A stretch of 64,000 nucleotides of DNA, from NCBI RefSeq assembly GCF_030295765.1, contig NZ_AP027292.1:2666001-2730000 (forward strand), read 5' to 3'. The DNA comes from Neptuniibacter halophilus. Its GTDB lineage: Bacteria > Pseudomonadota > Gammaproteobacteria > Pseudomonadales > Balneatricaceae. This document shows, piece after piece, positions 8,147-17,856 of this stretch; positions within the stretch are counted from its first letter, which is position 1, and each line of letters starts with the position of its first letter. Under the pieces are notes generated by a model. The model was not told the origin of the DNA. It made no database searches and saw only the letters and a list, made by a program, of their open reading frames with translations. The position numbers and the translations under genes were made by a program.

Positions 8147-11100
8147 ATGAACGTCATTGGTTCTGTAGTACAAATCATCGGGAAAGTGGTTGCGATCAAG
8201 CCTGATGGATCAGAGCGTCTTCTCGCATTAGGCGATCCGGTTTATGCGGATGAGGTGATTAAGGCATCGCCGGGGGCGAGCGTAGAGCTGTCTATGGCCG
8301 ATGGCGCGGTTGTGGCACTGGAGGGTGGCGAGACCTGGCTGCTCTCTTCTGAAACCTACGCAACGGCAGAGTCTTTTGATAGCAGTGAAGCCGCCGCTGA
8401 CGGTCAATCTATTCAGGCTGCGATTACCGGTGGAGAGCCGGGTACTGATGCCGAGATTGACGCCATTCAGGCTGCCATCCTGGCGGGTGCTGACCCTACT
8501 GAGGTAGGTGAAGCAACTGCTGCCGGTGGAGCCCCTGCTGCCGGGGGTGGTCAGGGTAACGAAGGTTCCTCAACGGTTAACATTCTGCGTACCGCCGAAG
8601 AGGTTGACCCGACAGCCGGCTACGACACCATTGGCTATGAAGAAACCTTTATCCAGCCGGAAGAAGAGCTGGTTATTGTGCCAGAGCCACTGCCGGTAGT
8701 GAGTGTTTCTGTTGAGGTGAGCCTGGAAACACCGACCGACCCTTCCGACCCGGATGTGCCTGATACGCCTACCCCTGAATATCCGGTACTGGTTAGCGGT
8801 AATGCGGTCAGTATTCTTGAAGGTTCCGATATGGAATCTGATAAAACAGTCACTTTTAATCTGGTTCTGGATAAAGCTTTTGATCAGGATGTGACGGTTA
8901 CTTATCAACTGTATGAAGGTACTGCACTCTATGGTGAGGACTGGAGTGATGGGCCCGATCCTGACCATATCTATACCGTTGTGATTCCTGCGGGCACGAC
9001 TGAAATTCCGGTAACCGTTTACATTGTGCAGGATAAGCTGGACGAGGGTAATGAAACCCTGGGTATCCGTATTCTCAGTGCAGAAAATGCCACCGTTAAC
9101 CCTGCCTCCGATTCCGGCACCATTACCATCTATGACGACGATACCACACCTGTTGCACAGGACGATTTCAACAGCGTGATGGAAGACACCTACAACTACC
9201 AGGAGGAAGAGGAATACCCCTCTACTTCCGGTAATGTCATCAGCGGTGTGCATGATGACAGCAGCCTCACTCCGGCTGAACAGGAAGATACCGATGCTGA
9301 TGGTGATTCAATTGTTGTGGTCTCCTTCAGTGACGCTGATGAAACCGCCGCACCGGGTGAAACCATCACCGGAGATTACGGTACTCTGACCCTCTATGCT
9401 GACGGTTCGTACACCTATGTACTTACCTCCAACGGTGAAGATGCAATTCAGGGACTGAGCGAAGGCGAAACTCTGGAAGATGTCTTCAGCTACGTCATTA
9501 CCGATACCTACAACGCAGAGCAGACAGCCGATCTGACCATCACCATCGAAGGTAAGGATGACGGTGTTGAGCTGTTTGGTCTGAGCGGTGAAGGTGCCGA
9601 AGAGGTTGTTTACGAAAATGATCTGGAAGAGGGCTCCTCTCCGGATGCGCCTTCTCTGACACAGGATGGCGATTTCAGCTTCGATTCTCCGGATGGACTG
9701 GCCACAATCACCATTGGTGGTCAGGCATTTACACTGGCACAACTGCAGGCACTGAACGGCAGCAGTGTCACCATCAGCAGTGACTACGGTGATCTGGAAC
9801 TGAATGGTTTCAGCGGCGATGAGTTTGGCGGCATCATCAGCTACAGCTACACCCTGACCGATAACGTCGATAACGACTCTCAGGCCGGCGCCACCGATGG
9901 CGGCTACACCGATAGCTTTGCTGTAGAACTGGAAGATGACGATGGTTCTTACACCAGCGCGAGCCTCGATATTGATATTGTCGACGACACCCCAACTGCG
10001 GCAGATGACGGCCCAAGTGGCGTGACCGAAGATGGCACCAGCATGGTCTCCGGTAACGTACTGGATAATGACGATGCGAATGCCGACCAGAGTGCAGTGT
10101 TCGTCGACTGGAGCGGTGCGGACAATACCGCCGCGCTGGATGCACTGGCAACCTACGGTACCCTGACCCTGAACGGCGATGGCACCTGGGACTACACCCT
10201 GGACAACAGTCTGGCGGCTACCCAGGCACTGACCTCCGGTGACAACCTGAGCTACGACATCTACTACACCATGGCCGATGCCGACGGTGATGAAGATGTA
10301 GCGAAACTGAACATCACCATCACCGGTGCGGATGACAACGCCAGCGTGGATGCCGGTGCCGGCGAGACCGTGTACGAAGCCGGACTGCCTGATGGCTCCG
10401 CGAACGATGACAGCGATCTGGTGATTGATGGCAGCCTGAGCGTCTCCGCGAGCGATGGCATCTCCACAGTGACCATCGGTGGCACCGTGTTTACACTGGC
10501 CGACCTGCAGAGTCTGGACGGCAGCGATACGGTGAACACCGGACAGGGTATCCTGACCATCAAGAGCTACAGCGGTACTGATTTCAGCGGCACCATCACC
10601 TACGACTACGCCCTGAGTGCGACCATCGACAACGACAGTGCAGCTCCGAGTGCACCGGAAACCGTGGACGGCAGCAGCTATCTGGATGTGGTCGCGGTCG
10701 AAGTTGACGGTGTGGGTGGCTCCAACGGCAGCGACAACCTGGAGATCAGCATTGTCGATGACACCCCAACTGCGGCAGATGACGGCCCAAGTGGCGTGAC
10801 CGAAGATGGCACCAGCATGGTCTCCGGTAATGTACTGGATAATGACGATGCGAATGCCGACCAGAGTGCAGTGTTCGTCGACTGGAGCGGTGCGGACAAT
10901 ACCGCCGCGCTGGATGCACTGGCAACCTACGGTACCCTGACCCTGAACGGCGATGGCACCTGGGACTACACCCTGGACAACAGTCTGGCGGCTACCCAGG
11001 CACTGACCTCCGGTGACAACCTGAGCTACGACATCTACTACACCATGGCCGATGCCGACGGTGATGAAGATGTAGCGAAACTGAACATCACCATCACCGG

Positions 11101-14020
11101 TGCGGATGACAACGCCAGCGTGGATGCCGGTGCCGGCGAGACCGTGTACGAAGCCGGACTGCCTGATGGCTCCGCGAACGATGACAGCGATCTGGTGATT
11201 GATGGCAGCCTGAGCGTCTCCGCGAGCGATGGCATCTCCACAGTGACCATCGGTGGCACCGTGTTTACACTGGCCGACCTGCAGAGTCTGGACGGCAGCG
11301 ATACGGTGAACACCGGACAGGGTATCCTGACCATCAAGAGCTACAGCGGTACTGATTTCAGCGGCACCATCACCTACGACTACGCCCTGAGTGCGACCAT
11401 CGACAACGACAGTGCAGCTCCGAGTGCACCGGAAACCGTGGACGGCAGCAGCTATCTGGATGTGGTCGCGGTCGAAGTTGACGGTGTGGGTGGCTCCAAC
11501 GGCAGCGACAACCTGGAGATCAGCATTGTCGATGACACCCCAACTGCGGCAGATGACGGCCCAAGTGGCGTGACCGAAGATGGCACCAGCATGGTCTCCG
11601 GTAATGTACTGGATAATGACGATGCGAATGCCGACCAGAGTGCAGTGTTCGTCGACTGGAGCGGTGCGGACAATACCGCCGCGCTGGATGCACTGGCAAC
11701 CTACGGTACCCTGACCCTGAACGGCGATGGCACCTGGGACTACACCCTGGACAACAGTCTGGCGGCTACCCAGGCACTGACCTCCGGTGACAACCTGAGC
11801 TACGACATCTACTACACCATGGCCGATGCCGACGGTGATGAAGATGTAGCGAAACTGAACATCACCATCACCGGTGCGGATGACAACGCCAGCGTGGATG
11901 CCGGTGCCGGCGAGACCGTGTACGAAGCCGGACTGCCTGATGGCTCCGCGAACGATGACAGCGATCTGGTGATTGATGGCAGCCTGAGCGTCTCCGCGAG
12001 CGATGGCATCTCCACAGTGACCATCGGTGGCACCGTGTTTACACTGGCCGACCTGCAGAGTCTGGACGGCAGCGATACGGTGAACACCGGACAGGGTATC
12101 CTGACCATCAAGAGCTACAGCGGTACTGATTTCAGCGGCACCATCACCTACGACTACGCCCTGAGTGCGACCATCGACAACGACAGTGCAGCTCCGAGTG
12201 CACCGGAAACCGTGGATGGCAGCAGCTATCTGGATGTGGTCGCGGTCGAAGTGGACGGTGTGGGTGGCTCCAACGGCAGCGACAACCTGGAGATCAGCAT
12301 TGTCGATGACACCCCTCAGGTTATCGATCCAGAAACCGCCTTTGTGATCAACACCACTGGTTCAGCAGGTTCCACAACGGGCTCTCTGGATATTGATGGC
12401 AATATTGATGACAACGTTGGAGCGGATCAGCTAGGCACACTGAGCTTTGCTACTACTAATGGCTCTGACAGTGGGTTTACCAGCGGGGGCCTCACTATTT
12501 ACCTGTATGTTTCCAGCGATGGTCAGACGTTGGTTGGTTCAACAACTGAACCTGACGGCGTACTGGACGGGGATGATAGTGGTGTAACTGATAATCAGGT
12601 CTTCACGGTTGATCTGAATACCGATGGTGATGCTGCACTGAGTAATGATAATTACGACTTTACGCTTTATCAGCAGGTCGATGGGGGTCTGACTACGTTC
12701 AGCGTATCGGATGCCGGTTTCGACTTCTACGGTGGTAATGATCCGTATTCATACTTTGATGACACTATCACTAACGATGCCAACGGTGAACAGGATATTC
12801 TCCTGACTCCAATGATCAATGGTGTCGATGGAGGTACGACAAATACCAGTAATATTGCCGGTGGTGTTGGCAGTGGTAACAGTGTTGGCCCAACTGAGGG
12901 TGTGCGGGTCGACTTTGTGTATGGCCTGACCGGAAATCCGGCGAAAAATATTTCTGATGCGGACTACAGTAACCTGATTAACCAGGATCATGAATTTGAT
13001 GGTCACAACATGGTGAACGGTGCCAGTGCGACTTTTACCGGTATCAGTGGTGGGATAGGTACTTCGGATATCACTATTACCGCGTTTGATGACTTCGATG
13101 GAGATAATGTTGTTGGTGACTCTACGGACAAGGATGTAATTACATCTGTCCAAATCACCTATAACGGAGAAACCAAAACTGTTGCCAGAGATACTTCCAT
13201 GGTTACCGTCGCGGGAATACTCTACACGCTTGACTGGGATGATGATTATAGTGTCACAGTTGAGGGCGTTGTCTCTGACACGTCTGTTGCCGTGTATAGC
13301 AGTGATGGCGGGTTTTCCTCAGTAGAGTACACATGGTCCGGAGGTGAAACATTTAAAATCGGTGGCTTCGGTGCTGGTGTGCCAACACCGGGTGAAGTGA
13401 TTGAGATGAGCTTTGATCTGCAACTGGTCGATGCCGATGGAGATACCGTTGTGATGAACGATGGTATCCAGGTGGTACTCAGTCCTGAAAACCATGCACT
13501 CTTGGTTTCCGGTGAGGATGGCCTTGGGGAAAATATCGATGCCAGCGCCTCTCTGCAAGCTGTCACCATTGTGGGCTCATCAGGTAATAATATCCTGATT
13601 GGCTCTGAGGGCGACGATATTCTGGTGGGCCTCGGTGGCGATGATACGTTGACAGGTGGGGATGGTTTAGACCGCTTCAAATTCGTTGAAGAGGATATCA
13701 ATGACGGTAGTGTGGGAATGGATACGATTACCGACTTTGATACATCAGAAGGCGATATCCTTGATGTGGCTGACCTGCTTGGCGGTATTACCGAGGATGC
13801 GGCTACGTTGGATGGCTATCTGCACTTTGAGTTGGTAGGTGGAGATACAGTAATCCATCTTAATAAAGACGGTGATTACACTTCTGATACCAACGAAGTG
13901 GGTAAGGATGAGCATACCATTGTATTGCAGGGGGTTGATCTGACCGCAGGTGAAACTCTCAGTGACGCAGAGATCCTGACTAATCTGCTAGCGAGCAATA
14001 ATCTGGATACTGATGTGTAA
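8147..14020 (+). CDS. LapA-type giant surface adhesin with type I secretion signal
   Basis: A 1957-residue, very acidic protein. Residues 1-130 form a LapA-like retention module, with the periplasmic protease (LapG) recognition tetrapeptide TAAG at 124-127. A Calx-beta-like domain follows at about 210-310, then a VCBS domain at about 335-475 and a T1SS-143-like domain at about 476-613. Next come three nearly identical 258-residue units (614-1387), each VCBS plus T1SS-143-like. A divergent region at about 1390-1790 leads to RTX-type Asp/Gly-rich calcium-binding repeats (GSEGDD, GLGGDD, GGDGLD) at about 1810-1840 and a C-terminal secretion signal. Family knowledge: such proteins are held in the outer-membrane TolC-like pore and released when LapG cuts the TAAG site under low c-di-GMP. 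No lapG or lapD is in the window. The candidate exporter is at 38218-43948. Confidence 0.9.
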   Translation: MNVIGSVVQIIGKVVAIKPDGSERLLALGDPVYADEVIKASPGASVELSMADGAVVALEGGETWLLSSETYATAESFDSSEAAADGQSIQAAITGGEPGTDAEIDAIQAAILAGADPTEVGEATAAGGAPAAGGGQGNEGSSTVNILRTAEEVDPTAGYDTIGYEETFIQPEEELVIVPEPLPVVSVSVEVSLETPTDPSDPDVPDTPTPEYPVLVSGNAVSILEGSDMESDKTVTFNLVLDKAFDQDVTVTYQLYEGTALYGEDWSDGPDPDHIYTVVIPAGTTEIPVTVYIVQDKLDEGNETLGIRILSAENATVNPASDSGTITIYDDDTTPVAQDDFNSVMEDTYNYQEEEEYPSTSGNVISGVHDDSSLTPAEQEDTDADGDSIVVVSFSDADETAAPGETITGDYGTLTLYADGSYTYVLTSNGEDAIQGLSEGETLEDVFSYVITDTYNAEQTADLTITIEGKDDGVELFGLSGEGAEEVVYENDLEEGSSPDAPSLTQDGDFSFDSPDGLATITIGGQAFTLAQLQALNGSSVTISSDYGDLELNGFSGDEFGGIISYSYTLTDNVDNDSQAGATDGGYTDSFAVELEDDDGSYTSASLDIDIVDDTPTAADDGPSGVTEDGTSMVSGNVLDNDDANADQSAVFVDWSGADNTAALDALATYGTLTLNGDGTWDYTLDNSLAATQALTSGDNLSYDIYYTMADADGDEDVAKLNITITGADDNASVDAGAGETVYEAGLPDGSANDDSDLVIDGSLSVSASDGISTVTIGGTVFTLADLQSLDGSDTVNTGQGILTIKSYSGTDFSGTITYDYALSATIDNDSAAPSAPETVDGSSYLDVVAVEVDGVGGSNGSDNLEISIVDDTPTAADDGPSGVTEDGTSMVSGNVLDNDDANADQSAVFVDWSGADNTAALDALATYGTLTLNGDGTWDYTLDNSLAATQALTSGDNLSYDIYYTMADADGDEDVAKLNITITGADDNASVDAGAGETVYEAGLPDGSANDDSDLVIDGSLSVSASDGISTVTIGGTVFTLADLQSLDGSDTVNTGQGILTIKSYSGTDFSGTITYDYALSATIDNDSAAPSAPETVDGSSYLDVVAVEVDGVGGSNGSDNLEISIVDDTPTAADDGPSGVTEDGTSMVSGNVLDNDDANADQSAVFVDWSGADNTAALDALATYGTLTLNGDGTWDYTLDNSLAATQALTSGDNLSYDIYYTMADADGDEDVAKLNITITGADDNASVDAGAGETVYEAGLPDGSANDDSDLVIDGSLSVSASDGISTVTIGGTVFTLADLQSLDGSDTVNTGQGILTIKSYSGTDFSGTITYDYALSATIDNDSAAPSAPETVDGSSYLDVVAVEVDGVGGSNGSDNLEISIVDDTPQVIDPETAFVINTTGSAGSTTGSLDIDGNIDDNVGADQLGTLSFATTNGSDSGFTSGGLTIYLYVSSDGQTLVGSTTEPDGVLDGDDSGVTDNQVFTVDLNTDGDAALSNDNYDFTLYQQVDGGLTTFSVSDAGFDFYGGNDPYSYFDDTITNDANGEQDILLTPMINGVDGGTTNTSNIAGGVGSGNSVGPTEGVRVDFVYGLTGNPAKNISDADYSNLINQDHEFDGHNMVNGASATFTGISGGIGTSDITITAFDDFDGDNVVGDSTDKDVITSVQITYNGETKTVARDTSMVTVAGILYTLDWDDDYSVTVEGVVSDTSVAVYSSDGGFSSVEYTWSGGETFKIGGFGAGVPTPGEVIEMSFDLQLVDADGDTVVMNDGIQVVLSPENHALLVSGEDGLGENIDASASLQAVTIVGSSGNNILIGSEGDDILVGLGGDDTLTGGDGLDRFKFVEEDINDGSVGMDTITDFDTSEGDILDVADLLGGITEDAATLDGYLHFELVGGDTVIHLNKDGDYTSDTNEVGKDEHTIVLQGVDLTAGETLSDAEILTNLLASNNLDTDV
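9986..12307 (+). repeat. Three tandem 774-bp coding repeats in the adhesin
   Basis: The units run 9986-10759, 10760-11533 and 11534-12307, each 258 codons beginning DTPTAADDG. By eye I found only three single-base differences: position 10057 of unit 1 against 10831/11605, and positions 12217 and 12253 of unit 3 against the matching bases of unit 2. This near identity points to recent amplification or ongoing gene conversion and implies copy-number variation between strains. Confidence 0.95.
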
Positions 14021-14050
14021 TAAACCCATAACCTAAACTTCGCTGGAATA

Positions 14051-14080
14051 AAAAAGCACCCTTCGGGGTGCTTTTCTTTT
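14051..14080. terminator. Intrinsic terminator between adhesin and hopJ-like gene
   Basis: AAAGCACCC-TTCG-GGGTGCTTTT is a tetraloop hairpin with a T-rich side on the plus strand and A-rich sequence on the other, so it can serve both convergent genes. Confidence 0.9.
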
Positions 14081-14095
14081 ACTTAATGCGTCGGA

Positions 14096-14428
14096 TCAGC
14101 TCAGGGCCTGACCTTCGAAGCTGATACCTTCCCAGCCGCTCTGCATAAAGTTGCGGATGTTGCCGTGATCGGTGCCTTGCGGTGTGTTCAGTACATCCTG
14201 ATAAAACCGGCCGAAACAGGCCAGGGTCTGGGCCTGATCCAGACCGTTTAGTTGAGCAAATGCGAAGATCTTGCAGCTACCTTCGTTCTGGCCTGCTTCG
14301 TTCTTCAGCTCGCCATTGGTAAAAGCAACAGGCGTGTAGCTGTAGTTATCGCTGATCACCTGAATACAGTCTTCAAAGTCCAGTGCCGGATTGCTGCCGA
14401 TCTGCTGCAGAAACTCTTCTTTTGTCAT
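14096..14428 (-). CDS. HopJ-family protein
   Basis: A 110-residue protein with the conserved HopJ-family segments: YTPVAFTNGEL (about 28-38), NEAGQNEGSCKIFAFAQL (about 41-58), ACFGRFYQDV and GTDHGNIRNFM near the end. The name comes from a Pseudomonas type III effector, but this short form is widespread in free-living bacteria without type III systems and its role is unknown. ATG at 14428 gives the usual family length. An upstream ATG at 14497 would add 23 residues that do not fit the family. It is convergent with the adhesin across a shared terminator and divergent from the next gene. Confidence 0.82.
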   Translation of the reverse strand: MTKEEFLQQIGSNPALDFEDCIQVISDNYSYTPVAFTNGELKNEAGQNEGSCKIFAFAQLNGLDQAQTLACFGRFYQDVLNTPQGTDHGNIRNFMQSGWEGISFEGQALS

Positions 14429-14625
14429 GGGGCTGCCCTGTTGGCTGAGAATTAAAGTGTCCGTGATATTAGTGACACGGTGAATTATTGCAAGCATTTG
14501 ACAGGGATCAGTTGAAGGCCTGTTTTCTTTGCGGATTCACCGCTGATGGCTATGGTCTGGCTAGACTTAAAACAGGCAAGGGAATGATAACCCGCGCCGC
14601 ATAACAAGATCAGGAGGGTAGAGCC

Positions 14626-14889
14626 ATGTTAACTTACAACGAATGCCTCGAACTCAGTGGCCTGACCGTTGGTGAAGTTAATGCGATTGCAGAGCATGAG
14701 CATATGGAACCGATGATCGCCGTGGCGCTGGGTAACTATCTGGTGGAACATGAGGGCGAACAGAAGATCAGAAAGATTATTCTTGAGGATATCGCTAAAG
14801 CGGAACGTAATGGTGATTATCCACATGCTAATCTGCTGAACCGGGTGCTGGAGCACTTTCTCGCCACCCACCCCGATGCTGCAAAGTAA
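14626..14889 (+). CDS. Small conserved-type hypothetical protein
   Basis: An 87-residue, helical-looking, acidic protein with no recognised family. It has an excellent ribosome binding site (AGGAGGG about 7 nt before the ATG) and is followed by a clean hairpin, so it is very likely expressed. The N-terminus contains GLTVGEVNAIAEHEHM, and several His/Glu residues in the first 40 positions could bind metal, but there is no known motif. It is convergent with the TIGR02647-like gene. Confidence 0.75.
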   Translation: MLTYNECLELSGLTVGEVNAIAEHEHMEPMIAVALGNYLVEHEGEQKIRKIILEDIAKAERNGDYPHANLLNRVLEHFLATHPDAAK

Positions 14890-14896
14890 GCTAAGT

Positions 14897-14918
14897 AAAG
14901 GGCCGCAACAGGCCCTTT
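14897..14918. terminator. Bidirectional intrinsic terminator
   Basis: AAAGGGCC (14897-14904), loop GCAACA, GGCCCTTT (14911-14918), followed by T-rich sequence. It lies between two convergent small genes. Confidence 0.85.
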
Positions 14919-14931
14919 ACTTTATCTCTGT

Positions 14932-15177
14932 TCAGAGTCGGCTTTCGGTATTCAGTATGGTCAGCAGGACCTGGCTGCTCTCGGCAGCATCATGCCCCAG
15001 CGGGGTCAGATAACCACCGTCTTTCTGGGTAATCAGCCCTTTATCAAATAAACGCTCAGTGGCTGAGATCAGTTCTGGCTTGGCTGAAGAGTGGACCTTG
15101 ATTCCTTCCTGCGTGGTATCCAGATTAAACAGATTAAGTACGTTGAGTTCCTGCATAAGGTCTTGATTGTATGGCAT
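14932..15177 (-). CDS. TIGR02647-like small protein (winged-helix-like)
   Basis: An 81-residue protein. The central DTTQEGIKVHSSA (about 20-32), the ATERLFDKGLITQKDGGYLTPLG block (about 39-61) and the AAESSQVLLTIL tail match my recollection of TIGR02647. The ERLFDKGLIT...DGGYLTPLG part resembles the wing of small winged-helix DNA-binding proteins. Role unknown. Its start is fixed by an upstream AAGGAG-like site on the minus strand (visible as CTCCTT at 15181-15186). Confidence 0.75.
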   Translation of the reverse strand: MPYNQDLMQELNVLNLFNLDTTQEGIKVHSSAKPELISATERLFDKGLITQKDGGYLTPLGHDAAESSQVLLTILNTESRL

Positions 15178-15362
15178 GTAAACTCCTTACTATGCGGCTG
15201 GAACTGCAATGCAGAGTCAGTCGTTGGGACTGTGAAATGCATGCAGTGAAGAGGGGCGGGTTGTTATTTTCTCCACCTCTGTCCAAAACAGCATAGATGG
15301 AGATGACACGAAAGGGAAAACAAATCTCTGTTAACTTCAGAACCCCAAGTGGCGGCAGGCTT

Positions 15363-15553
15363 TCTCGGCGTGAGACACACCTCCTGCCGTGCAGGTCTGA
15401 AAGGTAGGAGCGCCGTCCCGGCGCGAAGGCTGGGTGATGGGGTTCAGAGAGATGTCTCGGCGTGAGACACACCTCCTACCGGGCAATGTGGTAGGAGCGC
15501 GGTCCCCGCGCGATGTCTGGTGCGACAGAGTCTCGGTGTGAGACACGCTTCCT
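15363..15553. repeat. Cluster of REP-like palindromic elements in alternating orientation
   Basis: Five copies of a short palindromic element lie in a 190-bp stretch. Two are on the plus strand: 15404-15426 and 15491-15513, GTAGGAGCG followed by a GC palindrome and ending GCGCGA. Three are on the minus strand: 15363-15388, 15455-15480 and 15531-15553, read as GTAGGAG...CTCACGCCGAGA on that strand. The shared GTAGGAG head, GC-rich foldback and alternating orientation resemble the REP/BIME elements of Pseudomonas and relatives, which are spread by RAYT transposases. No RAYT gene is in the window. The rest of the 15178-15626 gap shows no gene. Confidence 0.75.
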
Positions 15554-15587
15554 GATTTGGGGCTTAGGGTAGCAGAGTCAGATAGAC

Positions 15588-15615
15588 AAAAAAGGCAGCC
15601 AGTTGGCTGCCTTTT
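15588..15615 (-). terminator. Intrinsic terminator of metG
   Basis: AAAAGGCAGCC-AGTT-GGCTGCCTTTT is a near-perfect hairpin directly after the metG stop codon on the minus strand, with A- and T-runs on both sides. Confidence 0.9.
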
Positions 15616-15626
15616 GAATTGTGTAG

Positions 15627-17663
15627 TTAGCTAATGCGCATGCCCGGCTGGGCACCTTCGTCCGGGTTAAGGATCCAGATGTCTTTTCCACCCGGGCCGG
15701 CTGCGAGAACCATGCCTTCTGATACACCAAACTTCATTTTGCGTGGTGCCAGATTCGCCACCATCACGGTCAGTTTGCCTTCCAGATCTTCCGGCTGGTA
15801 AGCGGATTTGATCCCGGCGAATACATTACGGGTCTCGCCGCCCAGATCCAGCGTCAGTTGCAGCAGTTTATCTGCGCCTTTAACGTGTTCCGCTTTGGCA
15901 ATACGGACAACCCGCAGGTCGACCTTGGCAAAATCCGGGAACTCGATGGTATCGGCAATCGGCTCATCCGCCAGAGGACCGGTAGCAGCAGGCTGAGCGG
16001 CAGCAGCGGCCTCGGCCAGCGCCAGTTTGGTGTCTTCGATAATGGCGTTGATCTTGTCTTCTTCAACCCGCTGCATCAGTGGCTTGAACTTGTTGATGGT
16101 GTGGCTCAGCAGTGGCTGCTGAACGGAATCCCAGTTCAGGTTATCCACCGCGAGGAAGGTTTTCGCTTCTTCGGCCATCTCCGGCAATACCGGGGCCAGG
16201 TAGGTGAGGATGACCCGGAACAGGTTGATACCCATAGAGCAGCAATCCTGCACCGCTTTTTCCTGACCTTCCTGTTTAGCCAGTACCCAGGGTTCTGCCG
16301 CGTCGATGTACTGGTTAGCCTTGTCAGCCAACTGCATGATCTCGCGCATAGCGCGACCGTATTCACGCTTCTCGTAAGCCGCTGCAATGCTTTCTCCTGC
16401 CGCCACAGCCTCAGCATACAGCGCGGGTTCGGCCAGTTCTGCCGCCAGTTCGCCGTTGGACTTTTTCTTGATAAAGCCGGCGCAGCGGGAGGCGATATTG
16501 ACTACTTTGTTAACCAGATCCGCGTTAACACGCATGCGGAAGTCTTCCAGATTCAGATCGATATCGTCGATACCGGAGCTGAGTTTGGCCGCAAAGTAGT
16601 AACGCAGGTATTCCGGGCGCAGGTGCTTGAGGTAGGTTTCCGCCATGATAAAGGTGCCGCGGGACTTGGACATCTTCTGGCCGTCTACGGTCAGGAAGCC
16701 ATGACAGAACACACCGGTTGGCTTGCGGAAGCCCGCGCCTTCCAGCATGGCTGGCCAGAACAGGGTGTGGAAGTAGGCGATATCTTTACCGATAAAGTGG
16801 TACAGCTCGGTTTCGGAAGATTCGTTCCAGTACTCGTCGAAATCGACGCCGTTTTTATCGCACCAGTTTTTGAAGCTGGCCATGTAACCGATGGGCGCAT
16901 CCAGCCAGACGTAGAAATATTTGCCCGGCGCATCCGGGATTTCAAAGCCCCAGTACGGCGCATCACGGGAGATATCCCAGTTCTGCAGGCCGGCCTCAAA
17001 CCACTCGTTCAGTTTGTGGATCATCTGTTCCTGAACGTGGTTATCAACCCAGTTGCGCAGGAAGTTTTCAAAATTACCCAGCTTGAAGAAGTAGTGTTCA
17101 GATTCTTTTTCAATCGGCTTGGCACCGGATACCGCAGAGTACGCGTTTTTCAGCTCAACCGGGCTGTAGGTGGCACCGCACTTCTCGCAGGAATCGCCAT
17201 ACTGATCCGGCTCGTTACATTTCGGGCAGTCGCCTTTAACGAAACGGTCCGGCAGGAACATCTCTTTTTCAGGGTCGTAGGCCTGAGTGATGGTCTTTTT
17301 GGCGATATGACCACCATCGCGCAGCGCAGTATAGATCTGTGAGGCGAATGCTTTGTTCTCTTCCGAATGGGTAGAGTAGTAGTTATCAAACCCTACCATG
17401 AAGCCAGCGAAATCGCGCTGATGCTCGGCGCTGACTTGATCGATCAGCGCCTGAGGGCTCAGTCCCAACTGGTCAGCCTTAAGCATGATCGGCGTGCCGT
17501 GGGCATCGTCGGCACAGACATAGGTGCACTGATGGCCGCGCTGCTTCTGGAAGCGCACCCAGATATCGGTCTGGATATACTCAACCAGGTGGCCCAGATG
17601 GATGGGGCCGTTGGCATAGGGAAGCGCACTGGTAACGAGAATCTTGCGTTTGCTGTCAGTCAT
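15627..17663 (-). CDS. metG: Methionine--tRNA ligase
   Basis: A 678-residue, full-length dimeric-type MetRS. The HIGH-like motif is HLGH (about residues 21-24) after [10 protein letters not shown]. The zinc knuckle CPKCN...CEKCG is at about 147-164, and KMSKSRG is at about 335. The C-terminal EMAP/Trbp111-like tRNA-binding domain starts at about 575 ([12 protein letters not shown]). It charges tRNA-Met and initiator tRNA with methionine in the cytoplasm. It is transcribed divergently from trmA, with an intrinsic terminator after the stop. In many proteobacteria mrp/apbC lies beside metG; here mrp is about 5 kb away. Confidence 0.98.
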   Translation of the reverse strand: MTDSKRKILVTSALPYANGPIHLGHLVEYIQTDIWVRFQKQRGHQCTYVCADDAHGTPIMLKADQLGLSPQALIDQVSAEHQRDFAGFMVGFDNYYSTHSEENKAFASQIYTALRDGGHIAKKTITQAYDPEKEMFLPDRFVKGDCPKCNEPDQYGDSCEKCGATYSPVELKNAYSAVSGAKPIEKESEHYFFKLGNFENFLRNWVDNHVQEQMIHKLNEWFEAGLQNWDISRDAPYWGFEIPDAPGKYFYVWLDAPIGYMASFKNWCDKNGVDFDEYWNESSETELYHFIGKDIAYFHTLFWPAMLEGAGFRKPTGVFCHGFLTVDGQKMSKSRGTFIMAETYLKHLRPEYLRYYFAAKLSSGIDDIDLNLEDFRMRVNADLVNKVVNIASRCAGFIKKKSNGELAAELAEPALYAEAVAAGESIAAAYEKREYGRAMREIMQLADKANQYIDAAEPWVLAKQEGQEKAVQDCCSMGINLFRVILTYLAPVLPEMAEEAKTFLAVDNLNWDSVQQPLLSHTINKFKPLMQRVEEDKINAIIEDTKLALAEAAAAAQPAATGPLADEPIADTIEFPDFAKVDLRVVRIAKAEHVKGADKLLQLTLDLGGETRNVFAGIKSAYQPEDLEGKLTVMVANLAPRKMKFGVSEGMVLAAGPGGKDIWILNPDEGAQPGMRIS

Positions 17664-17787
17664 GTTCTGCCTGATAACCTGAATCGTTGAAATTAGAGCG
17701 CAGATTTTACGCTGTTTGCGCGGTTTTATGAACCGTTAATCATCGTCCCGATAAGGTCGGTTGCTGGTTTTTCTGCCGCTCGCATCC

Positions 17788-17796
17788 TGTTAAAAT
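17788..17796 (+). promoter_or_regulatory. Extended -10 promoter for trmA
   Basis: TGT-TAAAAT is an extended -10 element about 60 bp upstream of the trmA start codon in the divergent metG-trmA gap. Confidence 0.4.
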
Positions 17797-17856
17797 GCGC
17801 GCTCCGTGGAGGGACTCCACCACGGCTGCAGTTAATCCCATCCTGTCGAGGCATGA

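Noticed and set aside
10264..12111. Three identical 99-codon minus-strand frames at 774-bp spacing
   Set aside because: They are shadows of the adhesin tandem repeat and repeat with its period.
9986..12307. Regular repeats considered as a CRISPR-like array
   Set aside because: The units are 774 bp, contiguous and in frame within the adhesin gene; there are no spacers.
15858..17342. 494-codon open frame on the plus strand
   Set aside because: It lies entirely opposite metG, has no ribosome site or family signature, and is a codon-bias shadow.
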